DNA from: JAJDTR01 sp965220415
Lineage (GTDB): Bacteria > Poribacteria > WGA-4E > JAJDTR01
Direction: 5' to 3'
Assembly: GCA_965220415.1 (NCBI GenBank)
Contig: OZ244829.1
Location: 3,286,001-3,350,000, forward strand
DNA: 64,000 nucleotides
In this document: in pieces, positions 36,043 to 44,913 of the stretch
Layout: each line of letters begins with the position of its first letter
Numbering within the stretch: the stretch's first letter is position 1
Position numbers and translations under genes: made by a program
The notes under the pieces: generated by a model
Told to the model about the DNA's origin: nothing
Database searches by the model: none
What the model saw: only the letters and a program-made list of their open reading frames with translations

Positions 36043-36452
36043 ACTTGTGCCTTTCCTAGCTTAGAATTGTTAGGAGTTATGTAGTTGACAGCTCTGCACC
36101 TCGTAGTGGCAAGTCATCCTGTGCAGTGTGCGATCAAACTCCCATTAGGTAATACTTTACACAGTAATAATTTTCCATGAATCGGGACAGCTTGCATGAA
36201 TCCAATATTTAGAGCCTGTTTGAATAATCGGTAGCAAAGTCATTTGTGGGAAGTTTCGTTATGTATTTAGTGCTGTCTGCTACATACCTGTGGAACCTCT
36301 ATCGCCCTCGCTATCCGCTCGGTTGATCTCCGCTGGGGCTTGGGCTCACGGGTTTCGAAGTTTCTACACACCTTCCACCCCGCTGGGGTTGTTAGAGGCT
36401 GGTGCGCAGTGCGCACCCTACGAATGTACTTTTCAAACAAGCTCTTAGGGTC
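36043..36452. other. Gene-free stretch with an M4 element
   Basis: An M4 element spans 36211-36445, from AGAGCCTGTTTGAATAAT to ACTTTTCAAACAAGCTCT. It holds an S unit (36292-36328) and the GGTGCGCAGTGCGCACC palindrome followed by CTAC. The remaining bases show nothing recognisable. Confidence 0.65.
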
Positions 36453-38024
36453 TCAATCTGCGAGGAGCGCTTCAATCATCCAAATTAACGGCTGACCGCC
36501 TATGAGATTCGAACCTATAAAACTGTACTGCCAATTCCCCGCTTTATCAATCAGGATAAAAAACGGTATTCCTTTAATCTGGTATGCCTCCCTCACTTGC
36601 TTCCGACGATCTAGCAAGATTGGCCAAGACGGCTGGTGTTCTTCCAAGAATTTCTCTACCTGTTCAGGAGTCTCACCGTCGTTAATTCCCCAGATGGCTA
36701 CATCATCGACTTTGCTGAACTGATTGTAGATTGTCTTGATTTGCGGTATTGCGTCGTTACATGGACCGCACCACGACGCTCCAACATCAAGCAAAACAAC
36801 CTTTCCACGCGCTGCCGATAGCGTGAATGCCTCTCCTTCCAACGTTTCTAAAGAAAAGTCCGTGGCTTTCTTATTGAGCCGATTTATGACAGCTTTCTGA
36901 CGAATGGTTTCGCGGTCAGCATCTTCTCGGACGCGGTATTCGGCTTCGGTGTTATCAAGGAAAGCCTCAAACGTATCGGCAGCTCCTCGCTCTATCTGAT
37001 GATAGACACGCTCCAAACCTGCCCGACTATCCGCGTGAGGGGTGGGCGCAAAGTGTGCATCGGCATAGTATCGCTTAGCGTTTTCCCACTCTCCAATCCC
37101 TTCCGCCGATCGTCCCAACATGTAGAAGTAATTTATGGCATTCTCGTTGAACCTCGCCGACAGTGATTCCAGAAAATCCGGCGCGTTCGCCGTAAGCCCG
37201 TCATGAGCTTCTCTCCATCGTTCCTGACGCACGTAGACTTCACAACGCAAGCGCTGGATTTCCTTGTATGCTTCTGCTACCGGTTTTTTGTAGTATTGGA
37301 CAAATCGATCCCGTTCCTCTTTTTCACCTAACCTGATTTCAGCCTGATCTAAAAGTTCCAATGCTTTGTCCAATCCGATGTTGAACTTGAGCCGCAATCT
37401 TACCGCTTGGGTATAAGCCGGACAGAACGCATGCTGTGTATCTTGACAGTGGGAAAGATGTGCTTTCAAGAGTCGGTCAATAAGTTCGTCAAGTTGGTCA
37501 TCGCTTGCCAGGGACCTATCGTGCTCGACTAACCACAGCATTTTTTCATGTGCTAACAAATACCAAGATAATCCCGGGACATCCGAGGCGGTACACTCGT
37601 CAATGAGGCGTTGGTAATAGTGCCATTCTTGGCGAGTGTCTTGGCTTTGGTCGGCTAATCCGAACAGTGCGCTCTGATAAGCCTTGGTTCCGGGGTATTG
37701 CAGCATCTTGTCAAGCAGTTCCTTTGGAATATTTTCTGCATCGCCAACAAGGCCCCTATAGCCCCAATAGGCAGTGCTCAATACTTCCGGGGTTTCTGCG
37801 TTTGTCTGCAGTAAAGATTCGATTTCAGGGTGAATCTTTTCTTTTGCGTCCTCCTCCGAATATATGTCGGATACAAGCCTCCATCGAGAACGGTAAGCCT
37901 CCAAATCCACCGGATCGGATTCCAATGCGCGCGCACTAATCTCCAAAGCCGTGTCAAATTCACCCGCCTCATGGAGGTTTTCAATTTGTGTTGCCAAATC
38001 CTGTTGATGAGTGGCGTCAGACAT
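36453..38024 (-). CDS. TPR-like protein with C-terminal TlpA/AhpC-type thioredoxin domain
   Basis: A 523-residue protein. Residues about 1-370 are helical and TPR-like. The last 150 residues are a thioredoxin fold of the TlpA/peroxiredoxin type: ATDFSLETLEGEAFTLSAARGK, then GASWCGPC with the redox CxxC near residue 415, and a cis-Pro region KGIPFFILIDKAG. The start is the ATG at 38024, after GAAGAGGGACAA; 13 upstream codons in frame come from a GTAG palindrome. Close relatives of the redox domain are usually exported, yet no signal peptide is present. Confidence 0.8.
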   Translation of the reverse strand: MSDATHQQDLATQIENLHEAGEFDTALEISARALESDPVDLEAYRSRWRLVSDIYSEEDAKEKIHPEIESLLQTNAETPEVLSTAYWGYRGLVGDAENIPKELLDKMLQYPGTKAYQSALFGLADQSQDTRQEWHYYQRLIDECTASDVPGLSWYLLAHEKMLWLVEHDRSLASDDQLDELIDRLLKAHLSHCQDTQHAFCPAYTQAVRLRLKFNIGLDKALELLDQAEIRLGEKEERDRFVQYYKKPVAEAYKEIQRLRCEVYVRQERWREAHDGLTANAPDFLESLSARFNENAINYFYMLGRSAEGIGEWENAKRYYADAHFAPTPHADSRAGLERVYHQIERGAADTFEAFLDNTEAEYRVREDADRETIRQKAVINRLNKKATDFSLETLEGEAFTLSAARGKVVLLDVGASWCGPCNDAIPQIKTIYNQFSKVDDVAIWGINDGETPEQVEKFLEEHQPSWPILLDRRKQVREAYQIKGIPFFILIDKAGNWQYSFIGSNLIGGQPLIWMIEALLAD

Positions 38025-38050
38025 TTGTCCCTCTTCTCGTCCCTCTTCTC

Positions 38051-38077
38051 GTAGGTCGGGCATCTATCCCGACCTAC
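38051..38077. repeat. GTAG-footed palindrome, GGTCGGG type
   Basis: GTAGGTCGGGCATCTATCCC followed by GACCTAC is a hairpin with GTAG at one foot and CTAC at the other. It lies just upstream of the thioredoxin-domain gene, between it and the PhyH gene. Confidence 0.65.
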
Positions 38078-38093
38078 GAACTGTTCAATCCAC

Positions 38094-38861
38094 CTAAACA
38101 CAATCCGGATATTCCTGACCGCGCAGCAACATATGAGTGTTTGACTGTGCACCTTCATTCGTGCACTTCGTTTTCGCGCTCATGTAGTGCGTGGCGTACC
38201 CCCGACGCCGGGTTTTTGATCGATTGGTGTGGCTGCAGTGCAACGTGAGGCTGTGATGAAAACTGCAATCGCCGGCTTTCAGTTCAATCGGCACCTCATT
38301 TTCCAGCGGTCCCGCAAGCGCCTTCTTCTCAATCTCTCGCTCACGTTCAACGTCGAGCAGTCCCCACTTGTGGCTGCCCGGAATAAACCACAGACATCCG
38401 TTTTCGACCGTCGCGTCGTCCAACGCCGCCCAGCAACTCACGAGGCTGTACGGTACATACGGTCTCCACGAGTTGGAATCCTGGTGATAATTCTTGCGCG
38501 ACCCGTGCGCGGACGATTTCATGAACAGTTGATCGCCGAACAGCTTTATATCGGGACCGAGTAAACCTTCCAAGACATCCAAAATTTTCGGGTTTGTCGC
38601 GTGCGCGTGCATGACCGGATCGGTACGAACCAAACCACCAAGTTTGCGGATGGATTCGAGTGTCGATTTCGCTTCCACCTCTTTGCGTTGAATTGCCGGT
38701 TCAACTTGGCGACCGAACCCCGGCTCCGGGACGACCTCCCCTACGGAAATCTGATCGGCTCGTTTCCCGACCGCGTGCACCTCCTCATCGGTCAGAAGGT
38801 TATGAACGATGATATAACCGTTCTCGTCAAATTGCTGCTTTTGTTCATCTGTCAGTGCCAT
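38094..38861 (-). CDS. Phytanoyl-CoA dioxygenase (PhyH) family protein
   Basis: A 255-residue Fe(II)/2-oxoglutarate oxygenase-like protein. The metal motif HQD is in RKNYHQDSNSW, WFIPGSHKWG is the conserved strand, and the distal His and the 2-oxoglutarate-binding Arg are in LHCSHTNRSKTRRRGYATHY. The start is ATG 38861, 8 bp after GGAGG; another ATG at 38867 is too close. A 5'-truncated copy of the same gene is at 39574-39804. Confidence 0.88.
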   Translation of the reverse strand: MALTDEQKQQFDENGYIIVHNLLTDEEVHAVGKRADQISVGEVVPEPGFGRQVEPAIQRKEVEAKSTLESIRKLGGLVRTDPVMHAHATNPKILDVLEGLLGPDIKLFGDQLFMKSSAHGSRKNYHQDSNSWRPYVPYSLVSCWAALDDATVENGCLWFIPGSHKWGLLDVEREREIEKKALAGPLENEVPIELKAGDCSFHHSLTLHCSHTNRSKTRRRGYATHYMSAKTKCTNEGAQSNTHMLLRGQEYPDCV

Positions 38862-39117
38862 GATCATTGCCTCCTTGCTTTATGGTTTGGACTTACGCGC
38901 TCGAATGGCGCACGACCTAAAGAGATGGCGATTCGTAATGGGATTTACTATCGCGCTCCCTGTCCAGTCGCTTGATCGTAATACGTGATGGAATCTCTAT
39001 CGATCAACCGAGTGGACAATTAGGGATTAAGGGAACGAACAGTAACCGCGATAGAGTTCCCATAGAAGATCCTGCTTCGTTATTCAGTCGCTTGAACAAT
39101 TCGCTGCTTTGATTTGT

Positions 39118-39281
39118 TATACTTTGCGTTGGGTATTATTGCGCTTTCTTTTCCGGTGATAATTGTTTCTAATAGGATTTACGTGGCAACAGCAAGTCGG
39201 GAATCGGAGTTCCCTCGTACAAGGGTCGCGACCTAGAGATCGCTCCTACAGAAGACGCAATTTCTGACAACGCGGAGTATA
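39118..39281 (+). repeat. M2 element (TA-flanked), copy 1
   Basis: 164 bp from TATACTTTGCG to CGCGGAGTATA. It carries a REP of the CTGGAGATC class (39225-39249) in its right half. The length is identical to the copy at 51826-51989. Confidence 0.7.
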
Positions 39282-39362
39282 GATTGAGGTACGCGCAAAC
39301 TAAATAATGAAGATAAATAGTCAATTCGGTAATTTCTTGGCGAAGCCCGGTGCGGTTAGAAA

Positions 39363-39417
39363 GGGATCTCTATCGCGTGGAGATCTCTATCGCACTCGTT
39401 ATCCACGCGTTTGATCC
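39363..39417 (+). repeat. S element in the GGTGCGGTT palindrome
   Basis: It follows GGTGCGGTTAGAAA at the same base where S enters the palindrome at 55567. The unit carries a partial second GAGATCTCTATCGC start. The right foot GCACCTACC survives about 30 bp further on, after another half-unit. Confidence 0.65.
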
Positions 39418-39573
39418 TATTCGGTCACTTGATCGCACCTACCGGGCCCGGGAAAGATTAGAATAACCGATTTAAATAATTAAACGTCATACAGTTCGCG
39501 CTACGAGGACGCAGCCGACCTTGTGCAATTGTGCAAATATGGATGTAAATGACAATAACTCCAGAAACTGACG

Positions 39574-39804
39574 CTAAACACATCCCGGAAATTCTTCGCC
39601 GCGCAGCAAGAGGAAATCGGTCCTATACGGAGTGCCTTCACCTGTGAACTTGGATTTCGCGCTCATGTATTGCGTGGCGTATCCCCTCCTACGAGCAGTC
39701 GAATGATTGGCTCTACTGCAATGCATCAGAAGACTGTGATGAAAACTACAATCGCCAGCATTCAGTTCAATCGGCACCTCGTTTTCCAACGCACCGGCGA
39801 TTTC
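39574..39804 (-). pseudogene. 5'-truncated PhyH remnant
   Basis: The visible C-terminal 76 codons (GALENEVPIELNAGDCSFHH to RGEEFPGCV) match the end of the PhyH gene at 38094-38861, including the distal His and RRRGYAT segment. The similarity stops where a REP-like palindrome (AGGTCGCGACCT) begins at about 39805. Lacking the HxD half, it cannot be active. It is likely a partial duplicate broken at a REP. Confidence 0.7.
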
Positions 39805-39904
39805 CAGGTCGCGACCTCTTCGTCGAAACAACGGAAAAAGAAAGAATCGCTCCGGTGAATGCAAGAGCAGGGGGAAATTACGCTCTGAGAACGTTGTGTC
39901 CTCC

Positions 39905-40378
39905 TCACTCCATCTTGAATTTAGACCACCAATACGGATAATCCTTCGCTGCCTTCACCAATCCGCTCCTCACAGGATTTTCGTAACAGTATCGAATAAT
40001 CGCATTCAATGATTCGTCTTGTCGAATAGCATGTTCATGATAAGCCGCTTGCCAGAACGGGCCGCTGCGTCCCGAGTTGCTGTTAACCTGTCTCGCTGTG
40101 AAACTCTTTAAGGTTTGGACGAGCCTCGAAAGGGATTGATTATCCCCGAGTTGAATGACGGCATGGATATGATTTGGCATTACGATTAGGCAAAACCATT
40201 TGCACCATTTATTGGTTTCGAGCCAATCAAAGGCTTGAAATATAACGGCTGCCACCTTCTCATTTGCAAGAAGCGGTTTTCTGTCAATTGTGGAAAGTGT
40301 AAGGAAGTAGTAGGCGTCCGGTATGGAGCGTCTGCCTTTCCGCAGTTGGCGGTGTCCTCGGTTTGGGGCATTTGGCAT
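39905..40378 (-). CDS. REP-associated tyrosine transposase (RAYT), copy 2
   Basis: A 157-residue HUH transposase-like protein with VMPNHIHAVIQL near residue 87 and AAYHEHAIRQDESLNA plus YCYENPVRSGL near the end. In the active-site region the tyrosine is at AAYHEHAIR, where copy 1 has AAYYEHGIR. A tandem array of CTGGAGATC-variant REPs starts 47 bp upstream of its start codon. This pairing suggests that each RAYT acts on its own REP variant. Confidence 0.88.
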   Translation of the reverse strand: MPNAPNRGHRQLRKGRRSIPDAYYFLTLSTIDRKPLLANEKVAAVIFQAFDWLETNKWCKWFCLIVMPNHIHAVIQLGDNQSLSRLVQTLKSFTARQVNSNSGRSGPFWQAAYHEHAIRQDESLNAIIRYCYENPVRSGLVKAAKDYPYWWSKFKME

Positions 40379-40424
40379 AGTTTGTATTGATAGTTCGGAG
40401 CGATTTTCGATTGGAACGAAAGAA

Positions 40425-40955
40425 TCGCGACCTGGAGATCGCTCCTACAGGAGATGTCTTTCGTGTTTTAGTGACGACTCCCAGCTCGAGATTGCTTTGC
40501 CAGTACGACAAAAGACGAAGATTCGCGACCTGGAGATCGCTCCTACAGAAAACGTCTCTCGTGTTTTAGTGACGACTCCAAGCTCGAGATTGCTTTGCCA
40601 GAACGACGAAAAGCGAAGATTCGCGACCTGGAGATCGCTCCTACAGGAAACGTCTATCGCGTTTTAGTGACGACTCCCAGCTCGAGATTGCTTTGCCAGT
40701 ACGACAAAAGACGAAGAATCGCGACCTGGAGATCGCTCCTACAGGAAACGTCTATCGCGTTTTAGCGGCGACTCCCAACTCGAGATTGCTTTGCCAGTAC
40801 GACAAAAGACGAAGAATCGCGACCTGGAGATTGCTCCTACAGGAAACGTCTCTCGTGTTTTAGTAACGACTCCAAGCTCGAGATTCATTTGCCAGAACGA
40901 CGAAAAGCGAAGAATCACGACCTAGAGATCGCTCCTACAGGAAACATCTATCGCT
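40425..40955 (+). repeat. 98-bp tandem array built on REP palindromes
   Basis: Five full units and a partial sixth, starting at 40425, 40523, 40621, 40719, 40817 and 40915, spaced exactly 98 bp. Each begins TCGCGACCTGGAGATCGCTC and continues with CTACAG, a T-rich stretch (GTTTTAGTGACGACTC), and AGCTCGAGATTGCTTTGCCA. Units differ at a few bases (GTCTTTCGTG, GTCTCTCGTG, GTCTATCGCG). The array ends in a short S-like half-unit. Confidence 0.9.
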
Positions 40956-40975
40956 ATCCACTCGCTTGATCGCTC

Positions 40976-42562
40976 TTATACGTGGCCACTATCCACGAAA
41001 CCCGTGTAACCCGGTCCTCCGGCGCCGACGTAGCCGCGGCTGGCGCCTGATTCAGCCGGGCTTACCCAGAAAGCGTACAACTCGCCCAATCTGAGATAAA
41101 ATTTGAATCTCACGGTTTGTCCCGCCAACCTACCGAGATCCGATGCACCTTCCCAATTCACCCGCCGCCGTGTCTCGTTGCCGCGAATCGGCTCACAGTT
41201 CTCTTTCGTATAGGGAGCGATAACGTCCCCATCCTTGTCAAGCACCTCCGCACGCAGCTCGCCTTGGTCGCAATCCGCGTTCACGAATAGGTGTTTGCCG
41301 CTGAATTGCACGGGTCGCGTGGTCAGAGTTCCCTCGTTCCCGATTGATCCCATGGAGGCGAAGCCGTCACGACGCAGAATCCCCAGCCCGGTGGTGCGCC
41401 CGCTTTTTCCGCCGTCCTCGGCACGGCCCACGCCGTTGCAGTACAGGTAGAGTTCATCCCCGACGACGATGCAACCCCCACCGACGGACTGCACATTTCC
41501 CCAGTTCCAAGCGCCCCGTTCCTCATTCGCTTCGAACAACGGCGTTCGATTCGGCCGGTCAAAATGGAAACCGTCGCGGCTGTATCCGGTCACGACCTCG
41601 TTCCGTTTCGGAATCCTCAACTTGTGGCACTCCTCGTTGGGCGGTCCCTGATGCACGCTGAAGAATCCCAACATAAGGCTCTCGTAGGCGATGGCGTCGA
41701 AATGGTAAAGTTGCGGTCGGATGCCGCTAAACTCCGGCTTGGGGTGGTGCGGATCCAGGCGGTCAGCCGCCAGCCACGGCACGATTCCTCCCACTCTCGC
41801 TTCGCTTGACGCCCACGTTAGCTTCTCCGGATCCCGGTTTTCAAGGTAGGCTCGGCAGCGTCCGTCGCTTCCCCAATGGTATCTGATGTTAGCTACCCAC
41901 AACTTCCGAAACGGGTTGTAGTGGGCATTCGTATGATCGCCGACATGGCGCCACGAGGTGACAACCGGCTCGCTCCAGTGGATGCCGTCAGCCGAATAAC
42001 AGAGCGAAAAGAAGAAGTCGTTGATGTTGTTGGGCCACAAATAGGTGAGGAAGAGTTTGTACCGCCTATCCGGGTCGGACTCTTCGTAATCGATCCAAAC
42101 GCTGGTTGTATCACAGCTAAAGTATTTGCCCGGTTCCCAGGGATCGGCATGTTCCAGAATCAGATTCGTGCCCTCCACGACATCAAGCAGCGGTTTCTCC
42201 CAATGGATTCCGTCTTCGGACGTGGCGTAGCCGACGCCGTGCCGGAGATTGTGCCAATTCTTGAAAATTCCCTCGCCCGAATCGTACCAAAGACCGCCAC
42301 TGTAGCTCGGCACGTCGAGGACGGGATTGCTCGGATGCATCCTTGCCGCATGAAACGTCCGCTCCAAGGTCGTGTCGTCAATCAGGAAATCATCAACGAA
42401 CAGTTGGCGACCCACGTCAATCTGGATGACCTCCGGCGGGTTATCCAGATAGGGAACGGGCACCGGTTCACCGGTCGGTTCGCCGTGGTTCGGCGGCCAC
42501 GGTACGGGCAATTCAATCCCGTTATATAGCGTTTCGCTTAGAGATTGTTCAATGTTCATCAT
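40976..42562 (-). CDS. Beta-propeller glycosidase-like protein with C-terminal LYAF module
   Basis: A 528-residue protein. An N-terminal RQLFVDDFLID motif near residue 50 is shared with the propeller family, followed by blades with DGIHWEKP and DGIHWSEP signatures. The C-terminal module runs from LTTRPVQFSGKHLFVNADC to VRFKFYLRLGELYAFWV, then a glycine-rich 25-residue tail (GYVGAGGPGYTGFV) not found in the others. Start ATG 42562 or 42559; there is no strong ribosome site. No signal peptide is visible. It probably acts on an oligosaccharide. Confidence 0.68.
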   Translation of the reverse strand: MMNIEQSLSETLYNGIELPVPWPPNHGEPTGEPVPVPYLDNPPEVIQIDVGRQLFVDDFLIDDTTLERTFHAARMHPSNPVLDVPSYSGGLWYDSGEGIFKNWHNLRHGVGYATSEDGIHWEKPLLDVVEGTNLILEHADPWEPGKYFSCDTTSVWIDYEESDPDRRYKLFLTYLWPNNINDFFFSLCYSADGIHWSEPVVTSWRHVGDHTNAHYNPFRKLWVANIRYHWGSDGRCRAYLENRDPEKLTWASSEARVGGIVPWLAADRLDPHHPKPEFSGIRPQLYHFDAIAYESLMLGFFSVHQGPPNEECHKLRIPKRNEVVTGYSRDGFHFDRPNRTPLFEANEERGAWNWGNVQSVGGGCIVVGDELYLYCNGVGRAEDGGKSGRTTGLGILRRDGFASMGSIGNEGTLTTRPVQFSGKHLFVNADCDQGELRAEVLDKDGDVIAPYTKENCEPIRGNETRRRVNWEGASDLGRLAGQTVRFKFYLRLGELYAFWVSPAESGASRGYVGAGGPGYTGFVDSGHV

Positions 42563-42610
42563 CAGCACCAGTATTTCGGTTGCGCCTCGGCGTCAGTCAA
42601 ATTCCTTAAT

Positions 42611-43123
42611 CTATTGAGGGAGAATCGGGTCGGTGATAGGTTTGTCAATATCGGCATAGCCCGCGAACGGGTGAAGACTTTCGCCTTCAACCAGGAACTT
42701 CACTGCCGCAGCTCCGGGCCACTTGGCCAGCGAGAGAACTATGGAGTCTATCGTCAGCGCCTGCCGCCGCGGATCGTTTGGAAGACCGGATTTGAATTCC
42801 TTCGAGAAATCAGCGTATACGACATGGTCTTTGAATGACACCGACAACAGCTTCGTCCCGTTCGGAATTGCCCTTCGCAACTTCGGATCTCCCGGGCCTT
42901 TAATCAGGATGTTCAGCGTTTTTTCCACGTTGTTGGTGAACTGTTTCTCCGCCGATGTCTCATATTTTAGCTCTATTAAGCGTTTTTCGGGCACCAGAGA
43001 AGACTCTTTGTCGTCAAGGAAGTAAACGGTAGTCTCAAACATGGCCTTTGAGTCGCACCCGTTGGCGAACATACATAGCCCGAATACCGCGAGTAACAGA
43101 AACGGCGTTTTAAGCATTTTCAT
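42611..43123 (-). CDS. GerMN-domain lipoprotein
   Basis: A 170-residue protein with a lipoprotein signal (MLKTPFLLLAVFGLCMFANG followed by Cys). The mature part has the GerMN pattern: VPEKRLIEL, then TLNILIKGPGD, IPNGTKLLSVSFKDHVVYADFS and DSIVLSLAKWPGAAAVKFLVEG. GerMN domains occur in many non-sporulating bacteria in cell-envelope proteins. AAAGAGGTGATG at the start allows ATG 43123 or 43117. It sits between two propeller genes on the same strand. Confidence 0.75.
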   Translation of the reverse strand: MKMLKTPFLLLAVFGLCMFANGCDSKAMFETTVYFLDDKESSLVPEKRLIELKYETSAEKQFTNNVEKTLNILIKGPGDPKLRRAIPNGTKLLSVSFKDHVVYADFSKEFKSGLPNDPRRQALTIDSIVLSLAKWPGAAAVKFLVEGESLHPFAGYADIDKPITDPILPQ

Positions 43124-43150
43124 CACCTCTTTCCGAATCGCGACCTGGAG

Positions 43151-43239
43151 AGGATCCCTATCGCATTCGCTCACTTGATCTCCTACATGCGCCGAAAGAG
43201 CGAAATGCAAAGAGTCGCGACCTGGAGATCGCTCCTACA
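43151..43239. repeat. REP pair, one interrupted by an S unit
   Basis: A REP starting at about 43138 (TCGCGACCTGGAG) is interrupted by an S unit (43151-43180, AGGATCCCTATCGC to CACTTGATC), then ends TCCTAC. A complete REP of the same variant follows (43213-43239, TCGCGACCTGGAGATCGCTC plus CTACAG). Confidence 0.6.
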
Positions 43240-44821
43240 GGATTCTAAATGCATACAACTTGGCGCGACGCATCAGGAACCTCAACCGGAATGGACGCCG
43301 GACACCCAACAAATCTCTGCCTTCCCAGCGTACCTGATGCGATAGACTATCGCCGTCAATAGCATCGCAGGCTTCGCTTGAAAACCCCGGTTGCACTTCT
43401 CCTTCCGAGTTGATCACCTCTACCGAAATCTCCCCACCGGTGGCATCGGCGTTGATTTCCAAACGGTTGCCCAGCGTTTCCAACGGGGCGGTCTCTACAA
43501 CGCCGCGATTAGCTTGCAGAGCCACCAGCCGATCACGCCGCCAACTCACCCTCCCAATCGAAAATAAACTATCCTTGTTCGGCCCGCCGTGCCCGAAGTT
43601 TCGCCCGTTGTAATACGCTACCAGTTCGTCATCGTGCAAGGATGTGCCGACCGCCGTCATGATTATCATCCCGCCGTCAAATGTGCCATCGGGGCCCAAA
43701 GGGATGACGGGGCTACGGTCTTCCAGTCGGTGCCACGTCCTACCATCGCGGCTGTATATCAACTGCGCGTCGATGGGACCATCGTCATTCGTGGGTCCCG
43801 GACCGGTGTAATCGAACACGTGCAGAAACCCGAAGATGATTCCGTTGTCGCCGTAGACAAACGGCGTCATGCCGTAGAACTGCGTGCTGGGCGGGTCGTG
43901 ATCGTCGGGGTAGATGACCATCGTCTCATCCCAACGCTCCAGATCGCGCCCGTCGCTGATGAGTGCCGTGACAACTCGTTTTCTGCCGTGTTTCCCTACA
44001 TAATTGATGAACTCGTAACGCGGATCGTTCGACCGAATGAGACTTCCCGCCACGTAACATCCAAGACTCGGCGCGTAGCATGCGTTGAAACTCCCTTCGT
44101 TGCGCCGATCTGCTACAGGTTGCAATTCCGACCAGTGGATGCCGTCGGGCGAATAGCATATCCGAATCTCCTCAAACCTTCTGGCAAAACCGATCGCCTT
44201 GTAACGCTTTTGCGGGTCGGACTCCTCGTCGTCCAGGAATACGCTGGCGCCGTGGAGGTCGAGCATGATGTTGTTTTCAGTGCTGCCATCGATGATCTCG
44301 CCGCTATCGGATAGGCGATTAAAGTGGGATAATCCCAGTTTGGGCTTATCCCAATGGATACCGTCCATGCTCGTTGCGTACAGTGTCAGATCGCAGTGGA
44401 TATTACCGCCGGGGATTTCCAGTTCCGGAATGGCGAAATCGTGCCCGCCGCTCATGCGACTCATGTACCACATGCGGTACCGGTTCTGGTGCGGATCGAA
44501 AAACACGGTGCCATAGATGAAGATGTGCTTGCCGAAATAATCTTCACCCTGATGATAGGCGAATTCCCACGGGTGCTCGGGCATTACGACCGGCTTATCC
44601 ATCTTGGATCCCTGTTGGGCGCGCCGAGAAACTCCCTCCTTGCGATGGATGATCAGGTCGTCGACAAACAGTTGTGTCGCATCCCCAATCTGGTGGGGAT
44701 CGTTGCCGAGAGCGGTGTTCCCGCCTCCAACGCCCATCACGGCGCAACTGACAGGCAGGAACCATTGAGACAACAGCCTATTGACGAAAGAACAAGAGTT
44801 TGAGAAACAGTTTGAAATCAT
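43235..44821 (-). CDS. Exported beta-propeller glycosidase-like protein with C-terminal LYAF module
   Basis: A 528-residue protein. I used the ATG at 44821, which opens a signal-like segment ending near residue 40; the longer frame to 44917 runs into repeat DNA. Family features: IGDATQLFVDDLIIHRKEG near residue 50, blades with DGIHWDKP and DGIHWSEL, and the C-terminal module from LGNRLEINADATGGEISVEV to RLRFLMRRAKLYAFRIL. It is about 75% identical to 45883-47490, with a repeat array between the two. Its stop codon overlaps the end of a REP. Confidence 0.7.
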   Translation of the reverse strand: MISNCFSNSCSFVNRLLSQWFLPVSCAVMGVGGGNTALGNDPHQIGDATQLFVDDLIIHRKEGVSRRAQQGSKMDKPVVMPEHPWEFAYHQGEDYFGKHIFIYGTVFFDPHQNRYRMWYMSRMSGGHDFAIPELEIPGGNIHCDLTLYATSMDGIHWDKPKLGLSHFNRLSDSGEIIDGSTENNIMLDLHGASVFLDDEESDPQKRYKAIGFARRFEEIRICYSPDGIHWSELQPVADRRNEGSFNACYAPSLGCYVAGSLIRSNDPRYEFINYVGKHGRKRVVTALISDGRDLERWDETMVIYPDDHDPPSTQFYGMTPFVYGDNGIIFGFLHVFDYTGPGPTNDDGPIDAQLIYSRDGRTWHRLEDRSPVIPLGPDGTFDGGMIIMTAVGTSLHDDELVAYYNGRNFGHGGPNKDSLFSIGRVSWRRDRLVALQANRGVVETAPLETLGNRLEINADATGGEISVEVINSEGEVQPGFSSEACDAIDGDSLSHQVRWEGRDLLGVRRPFRLRFLMRRAKLYAFRIL

Positions 44822-44875
44822 AATTGGCTCGACATTGAAGATCAGTGGAGTTCGATTTATAGAGGCTGGTGCGCA

Positions 44876-44913
44876 GAAGACCTCTATCGCGGTCGCTATA
44901 CGCTTCCTTGATC
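44876..44913 (+). repeat. S element in the GGTGCGC palindrome
   Basis: It follows GGCTGGTGCGCAG, the left half of the palindrome, and is followed by CCACGCTACG, a changed right foot. It begins AAGACCTCTATCGC and ends CCTTGATC. It lies just outside the start of the propeller gene. Confidence 0.6.

Larger units (their letters stand above)
38868..39573. other. Gene-free repeat stretch
   Basis: Contains S units at 38941-38977 and a reverse-strand one (about 38990-39060), an M2 element (39118-39281) with a REP inside, and a GGTGCGGTTAGAAA half-palindrome interrupted by S (39363-39417) and ending GCACCTACCGG. No gene is seen. Confidence 0.65.

Noticed and set aside
40425..40955. CRISPR array
   Set aside because: The repeats are 98 bp units with no constant short repeat plus unique spacers; the units are similar along their whole length and no cas gene is near.
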